Shown: positions 4,946 to 8,238 of the stretch, one piece after another
Numbering within the stretch: position 1 is the first letter of the stretch
Layout: every line of letters begins with the position of its first letter
DNA from: Acidimicrobiaceae bacterium RAAP-2
Lineage (GTDB): Bacteria; Actinomycetota; Acidimicrobiia; Acidimicrobiales; RAAP-2
DNA: 8,238 nt
Direction of reading: 5' to 3'
Assembly: GCA_001443545.1 (NCBI GenBank)
Contig: LMAD01000049.1
Coordinates: forward strand, 1 to 8,238
Position numbers and translations under genes: made by a program
The notes under the pieces: model-generated
What the model was told of the DNA's origin: nothing
The model's input: only the letters and a program-made list of their open reading frames with translations
The model's database searches: none

Positions 4946-6754
4946 TCAATCGAGCGAGTCGGGGTCCAACAGCAAGTCGCACAGCATCGAGATCTGTGAC
5001 CGCCGCGCCGACACCAGGAGGTCCAGGTCACCGAGGTTGATCACTCCCGGTTCGTCGGCGCGTTCGTAGCCGGCGGCGCGGATCATCGTCTCGGCGCGCT
5101 GGGAGACCCCGCCTTGGCTTATGCCGAAGTACGCCGTGAGGTCCATCATGCGCATGCCCCGGGGTGTGAAGAGCTCGTTGACCTTGCCGATGGTCCAGCA
5201 GATGGCGGCGGCCGCGGTGCTGGAACTGGCCTTGCGTCGAAAGATCGCCGGGTCACCGCGAGCGACGCGCTCGAGGAAGGCCCGACAGGCACTGCGGTAC
5301 TCGATGTCGAGTTTGTCGGTGCAGAACTGGTCACAGAGCGCGAGCACCTCGGTAACGCGCTCGACCACGTCGGGGGCGATGCCCACCCACGAGAACTCCC
5401 GATCGGGCAGCGGCGCATCATCGAGTGACATGAGCGCTTCGGGACCGCCGACCGCGTCAAAGAGCCAACCGAGGGCGACCGTCGCAAAGTCGAGGTAGTG
5501 CGCTGCGCCGTCGAGGTCCGCGTCGTCGAGGTCCGCGTCGTCGAGGAAACCGGCCGCGGCCAAGAGCGCCGCCGGGCCCTGCAGTCGCGGTGACGAGATG
5601 GCCGCGAGGAACTCGGGTTCGTAGCGGTCGACCGCGGCGAGGGTCTCATCGGTGAGTGATGTTCGAATACCACGCTCGGCGTGAGCGAACTTGACGTAGG
5701 CGCGCAGCAAGTCGGGCGTGAGCGCCAGGTAGCTCGCCTCGGCGACGATCTTGCGCGGGAGCCAGTCGATCAAGAGGATCTCCACGGCGACCGAGCTCCA
5801 CCGCAGTGGATCGCCCGGCCCGTAGTCGGTGGCGAACCAGAGCAGGGACTCGAGCAGGTTCCGATGGTCGCGGTCGTCGATGCCGGCGCCGTAGGGACTC
5901 GCGAAGAACCGGTTCGCGAGTTCAGCGGTCGCGACTTCGTCCCAGGTGGGGCGGACGTAGCCAGTGCCACCCAACGGGAGCAGTCGAGTGGCCCACTCCA
6001 CCAGGGGCCGGCAGGCGGGCCACGTATCGGTCTCGAGCGGCGGGTAGGTCATCGCACCGCGTTCGATGGCGGCGGTGATGCGCTCGCGCGCGTCGGCGAG
6101 GTTGAGGTCCTCGAACGAGAAATCGGGATCGTCATTCATGTCGGCCATGAGTCGCACGAGGTTCTCGAGGGAGTCGGGCACCGGATACGCGTCCTTCACC
6201 AAGGTCCCCATATTGTGGTCGATGTAGACGACGAAGCACAGGTGGTGTCCCGCCGGCAACGAGACCTCGAGCATCACGTTGTCCCCGTCGCCGAGCACAT
6301 GACTCATCACCACGGCCCCGACGACGCTCGTCCCATCCAGCTCCGCGAGCCACGTGGGCAGCGCGTGGCTGCGCCGCGCGAGCGCGCGCCGGACCCGAGC
6401 CCGCAGGAGTTCGTCGCCGGCCAGTTGGGCCAGCACCGCCAGCATCGCTGACGTCTCGACGCGATCGGTGTGGATGAAGGAGTCGGTGAACTCAGCCAGA
6501 GTGAGCCGTGGTGTCGAAGGGTGCTCGGAGCGATCGAAAGGGTCATCGCGCCGTGAGTCCAGCGCGGCGACGAGACTGCTCGCCAGCGAAAGAACGGCCA
6601 ACGGCTCTTCGTCACGCAACGCCGCTCGAATGTTGGCGAGCAGCGGTGGCTCGCCGCGCGATCCTTGACGATGGGCGTTGCTCGAGAAATCAGCGGGCCG
6701 CGTCGTCTTCGGGGTTACCCGGCCACTACCACGGTGTCGCCCTCGCTTCGTCAT
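4946..6754 (-). CDS. DUF6398-like domain protein, 602 residues
   Basis: The function is unknown. Residues 1-40 are basic and low in complexity. Most of the chain (about 40-460) looks alpha-helical, with a segment near 140-185 (DGTSVVGAVVMSHVLGDGDN, then the HHLCFVVYIDHNMGTLVKDA stretch) that could be a small beta-rich insertion. About residues 473-565 resemble DUF6398 by recall: FCTDKLDIEYRSACRAFLER, then AAAAICWTIGKVNELFTP, then a helix-turn-helix-like part (YFGISQGGVSQRAETMIRAA) suggesting nucleic-acid binding. There is no signal peptide or membrane segment, so it is probably cytoplasmic. The ATG at 6754 lacks a ribosome binding site but is preceded by a -10-like TAGAGT at leaderless spacing. 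A decayed copy of the C-terminal domain lies downstream. An acidic run at about 403-415 comes from a 15-bp tandem repeat. Confidence 0.85.
   Translation of the reverse strand: MTKRGRHRGSGRVTPKTTRPADFSSNAHRQGSRGEPPLLANIRAALRDEEPLAVLSLASSLVAALDSRRDDPFDRSEHPSTPRLTLAEFTDSFIHTDRVETSAMLAVLAQLAGDELLRARVRRALARRSHALPTWLAELDGTSVVGAVVMSHVLGDGDNVMLEVSLPAGHHLCFVVYIDHNMGTLVKDAYPVPDSLENLVRLMADMNDDPDFSFEDLNLADARERITAAIERGAMTYPPLETDTWPACRPLVEWATRLLPLGGTGYVRPTWDEVATAELANRFFASPYGAGIDDRDHRNLLESLLWFATDYGPGDPLRWSSVAVEILLIDWLPRKIVAEASYLALTPDLLRAYVKFAHAERGIRTSLTDETLAAVDRYEPEFLAAISSPRLQGPAALLAAAGFLDDADLDDADLDGAAHYLDFATVALGWLFDAVGGPEALMSLDDAPLPDREFSWVGIAPDVVERVTEVLALCDQFCTDKLDIEYRSACRAFLERVARGDPAIFRRKASSSTAAAAICWTIGKVNELFTPRGMRMMDLTAYFGISQGGVSQRAETMIRAAGYERADEPGVINLGDLDLLVSARRSQISMLCDLLLDPDSLD
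5510..5546. repeat. 15-bp tandem repeat within the DUF6398-like gene
   Basis: GTCGAGGTCCGCGTC occurs at 5510-5524 and 5525-5539, followed by a 7-base partial copy. In the protein it encodes the acidic run DDADLDDADLD. The length is a multiple of three, so copy changes would keep the frame. The unit resembles a single pentapeptide-repeat turn (ADLDD) but is too short to form that fold. Confidence 0.7.
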
Positions 6755-6760
6755 GGCACA

Positions 6761-6766
6761 ACTCTA
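6761..6766 (-). promoter_or_regulatory. -10 box of the DUF6398-like gene, leaderless arrangement
   Basis: On the minus strand TAGAGT is followed by six bases (TGTGCC) and then the ATG at 6754. This is the same spacing as at the antitoxin gene, and there is no Shine-Dalgarno sequence. The mRNA probably starts at the ATG. No convincing -35 box is seen. Confidence 0.5.
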
Positions 6767-6894
6767 CGATGACTACCCACCGGTGCGAGTCAGCGACGTA
6801 GAGGGAGACTGGAACAAGAGGCCCCGCTATTGCGTTTCACCGAGTTGTTAATCCGACGCAACGGTGGCGAGTGAGTCGATCAGATCCGATGATG

Positions 6895-6944
6895 TCATCG
6901 ACGAAGGCCGGTCCCGGGGAATCGGGACCGGCCTTCGTCGATGA
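6895..6944 (-). terminator. Perfect 22-bp hairpin, probable terminator
   Basis: Bases 6895-6916 are exactly complementary to 6923-6944, leaving a 6-base loop. The hairpin lies 10 bases past the stop of the OmpA-like gene on the minus strand, the expected place for its terminator. There is no T-run, as is common for strong hairpin terminators in high-GC actinobacteria. It also insulates the DUF6398-like promoter, which lies further downstream. Confidence 0.75.
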
Positions 6945-6954
6945 GACGGTGTGA

Positions 6955-8238
6955 CTAGATGTACAAGACGATGGCCTTGCGGTCCAACTGGAGGTTCTGT
7001 GACGCGCGCAGGATGCCGAGACCAAGGTTCTTGATTGGCATCCGCTTGAGACCAGAGCGAACCAACAGGTTCTCGACGAAGGCCGTCACGCTGTTGGCCC
7101 GGCGCTGGCTGAGCGCCAGGTTGTAGGTCGGGCCGTTTCGGTAGTCGGCGTAGGCCTTGATCGTCAAGGTCTTCACGTGGAGCCGCACCAACGTGGCGAG
7201 GTCCGCGCGGAATTTGGCGGTCTGGGCCGGACTCATCGTGATGTTGCTCATATTCGTCCTGAAGTAGAAGATGGGCAAGGAGACCGCGGGGCGGAACGCG
7301 ACGCGCACGTGCTTGGCGTTAGTCATCGTGACCCGACAGGTAAGTCCCGCACCCGAGCAGGCCCCAGTCCAGCGCTGGAGGAAGCCGGGCAGCGGCTTCG
7401 CGGTGAAGGTGACGAGCGCCTTCGCGTTGAAGCGACGAGCAACCGAACCAGCGTGTCGCAGGTTCATCACGGCCTTGTTGCTTCGAACAGCGCCGGTACC
7501 GACAACGGTCAGGGTCAACGGGTAGGTGAGGGGCTTGTTCGACACCGCGCTCGTCGCCAGGGTGGTGGCCAGGCCCGTCGCCGAGGTGTAGTCCGAAGTC
7601 GGCGCCACGGTGACCGACAAAGAACACGTCCCCGCCTTGAGGAAAGTCACCGTCGTCGGGTCGCTCGTCGTCGAGAGCTTGCAGTTATTCGGCGTGCTCG
7701 TCTGCCACGTGATGACCTTGCCGTCACTATTCGTCTGATACTTCGGAACGAAACTCGAACCCTTGTCCGGCTTCCCAGGCATGTTGGTGATCGAGATGGT
7801 TGCGGCATTGATTACCGCACCGCCACCGCCACCGGTGCTGCCACCGCCACCGCCACCGGTGCTGCCACCGCCACCGCCACCGGTGCTGCCACCGCCACCG
7901 CCGTTGCCGCCAATGAATGTCCACTGCGCGTAGAGCGTGGCGGGTCCAGTGACGGTGTAAGACGTCAGCGCACTACCTCCGCTCGAGGCGACGAACCAGC
8001 CATCGAAGTTGTAGCCATTGAGCGATGTAGATGGAAAAGCGGTAATCGTCGTGCCGGAAGTCTCGTACATCGGTGGAACGGGCGAACCACCTTCGGAGTT
8101 GAACGTGACCGTGTACTTGGTTGAGCCACCGTTGTTCTGTGGTGTCCACTGCGCGTAGAGCGTGACCGTCGCGCACGTCGGGCCCCTGGTCGAGAACGTC
8201 ACCGGCGAGAACGAGGCGTCGCTGTTCAAGGTGGCCCA
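6955..8238 (-). CDS. InlB-repeat/OmpA-domain surface protein, C-terminal part (runs off right edge)
   Basis: The frame is open to the right edge, so 427 C-terminal residues are visible and the N-terminus is missing. In order, numbered within this fragment: the end of one InlB B-type repeat (to about 32, TLYAQWT); a complete repeat at about 42-107 (YTVTFNSEGG, then GYNFDGWF, then TLYAQWT); a Gly-rich linker with GGGGGGST repeats (about 110-140); an Ig-like module with paired Cys (about 145-226); a divergent InlB-like module with RWTGACSGAG and a Cys pair (about 239-315); and an OmpA-like domain (about 322-427). The latter keeps Asp365 and Arg380, spaced 15 residues apart like the diaminopimelate-binding Asp271 and Arg286 of OmpA. 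It should be exported and anchored to peptidoglycan with the repeats displayed outward. The stop is TAG at 6957-6955. Confidence 0.9.
   Translation of the reverse strand, partial: WATLNSDASFSPVTFSTRGPTCATVTLYAQWTPQNNGGSTKYTVTFNSEGGSPVPPMYETSGTTITAFPSTSLNGYNFDGWFVASSGGSALTSYTVTGPATLYAQWTFIGGNGGGGGSTGGGGGGSTGGGGGGSTGGGGGAVINAATISITNMPGKPDKGSSFVPKYQTNSDGKVITWQTSTPNNCKLSTTSDPTTVTFLKAGTCSLSVTVAPTSDYTSATGLATTLATSAVSNKPLTYPLTLTVVGTGAVRSNKAVMNLRHAGSVARRFNAKALVTFTAKPLPGFLQRWTGACSGAGLTCRVTMTNAKHVRVAFRPAVSLPIFYFRTNMSNITMSPAQTAKFRADLATLVRLHVKTLTIKAYADYRNGPTYNLALSQRRANSVTAFVENLLVRSGLKRMPIKNLGLGILRASQNLQLDRKAIVLYI
7817..7903. repeat. 24-bp tandem repeat encoding a Gly-rich linker
   Basis: Three 24-bp copies (7817-7840, 7841-7864 and 7865-7888) and a partial fourth are nearly identical; the first differs only at its first base. 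Each contains GGTGCTG at a strict 24-base period (7834, 7858, 7882). On the minus strand each unit encodes GGGGGGST. The near identity points to recent slippage, and copy number may vary between strains without breaking the frame. Confidence 0.9.

Noticed and set aside
5681..6451. 256-codon open frame on the plus strand
   Set aside because: It is the antisense shadow of the DUF6398-like gene, with no ribosome binding site and no recognisable domain.
7817..7903. CRISPR-like array
   Set aside because: The 24-bp units are directly adjacent with no unique spacers, and they lie in frame within a coding sequence.
7177..8124. 315-codon open frame on the plus strand with an Ala-Thr repeat
   Set aside because: It is the antisense shadow of the InlB/OmpA gene. 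The Ala-Thr repeat is just the complement of the Gly-rich linker repeat.

Overview
The window is GC-rich, and its codon use, leaderless-type starts and domain repertoire suggest an actinobacterium. An Acidimicrobiia-like lineage is my best guess, from general knowledge of InlB-repeat/OmpA-type secreted proteins in that group. No rRNA, tRNA, CRISPR array, transposase or phage gene is visible.

Layout, left to right. (1) 1-438, minus strand: the first 146 codons of a secreted Ala/Thr-rich protein that runs off the left edge. (2) 439-1108: a divergent control region of about 670 bp with several inverted and direct repeats and no credible gene. (3) 1109-2859, plus strand: a translationally coupled pair, a single-domain rhodanese and an amidase-signature hydrolase, whose stop and start codons share one base. 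(4) 2860-3172: non-coding space between convergent genes. (5) 3173-3833, minus strand: a toxin-antitoxin module of the VapBC type, with a Phd/YefM-like antitoxin followed by an overlapping PIN-domain toxin. A perfect 17-bp palindrome overlaps the likely -10 box, and the antitoxin appears to be translated from a leaderless GTG. (6) 3894-4945, minus strand: about 1 kb of gene debris. Its clearest part is a frameshifted second copy of the C-terminal domain of the next gene. (7) 4946-6754, minus strand: an intact 602-residue protein whose C-terminal region resembles DUF6398, again with a leaderless-type start. (8) 6895-6944: a perfect 22-bp hairpin, probably the terminator of the next gene. (9) 6955-8238, minus strand: the C-terminal 427 residues of a large surface protein with InlB-type repeats, a Gly-rich linker encoded by 24-bp tandem repeats, Ig-like and divergent InlB modules, and an OmpA-like peptidoglycan-binding domain.

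Functionally the window mixes cell-surface genes at both edges with a small metabolic operon and an accessory patch of toxin-antitoxin genes and pseudogenes. The most informative points are the decayed paralogue beside its intact relative, the compact promoter/operator/leaderless-start arrangement of the toxin-antitoxin module, and the same -10-to-start spacing on the DUF6398-like gene. I found no convincing new multi-gene system. The best candidates for unexplored biology are the DUF6398-like protein and the debris next to it.
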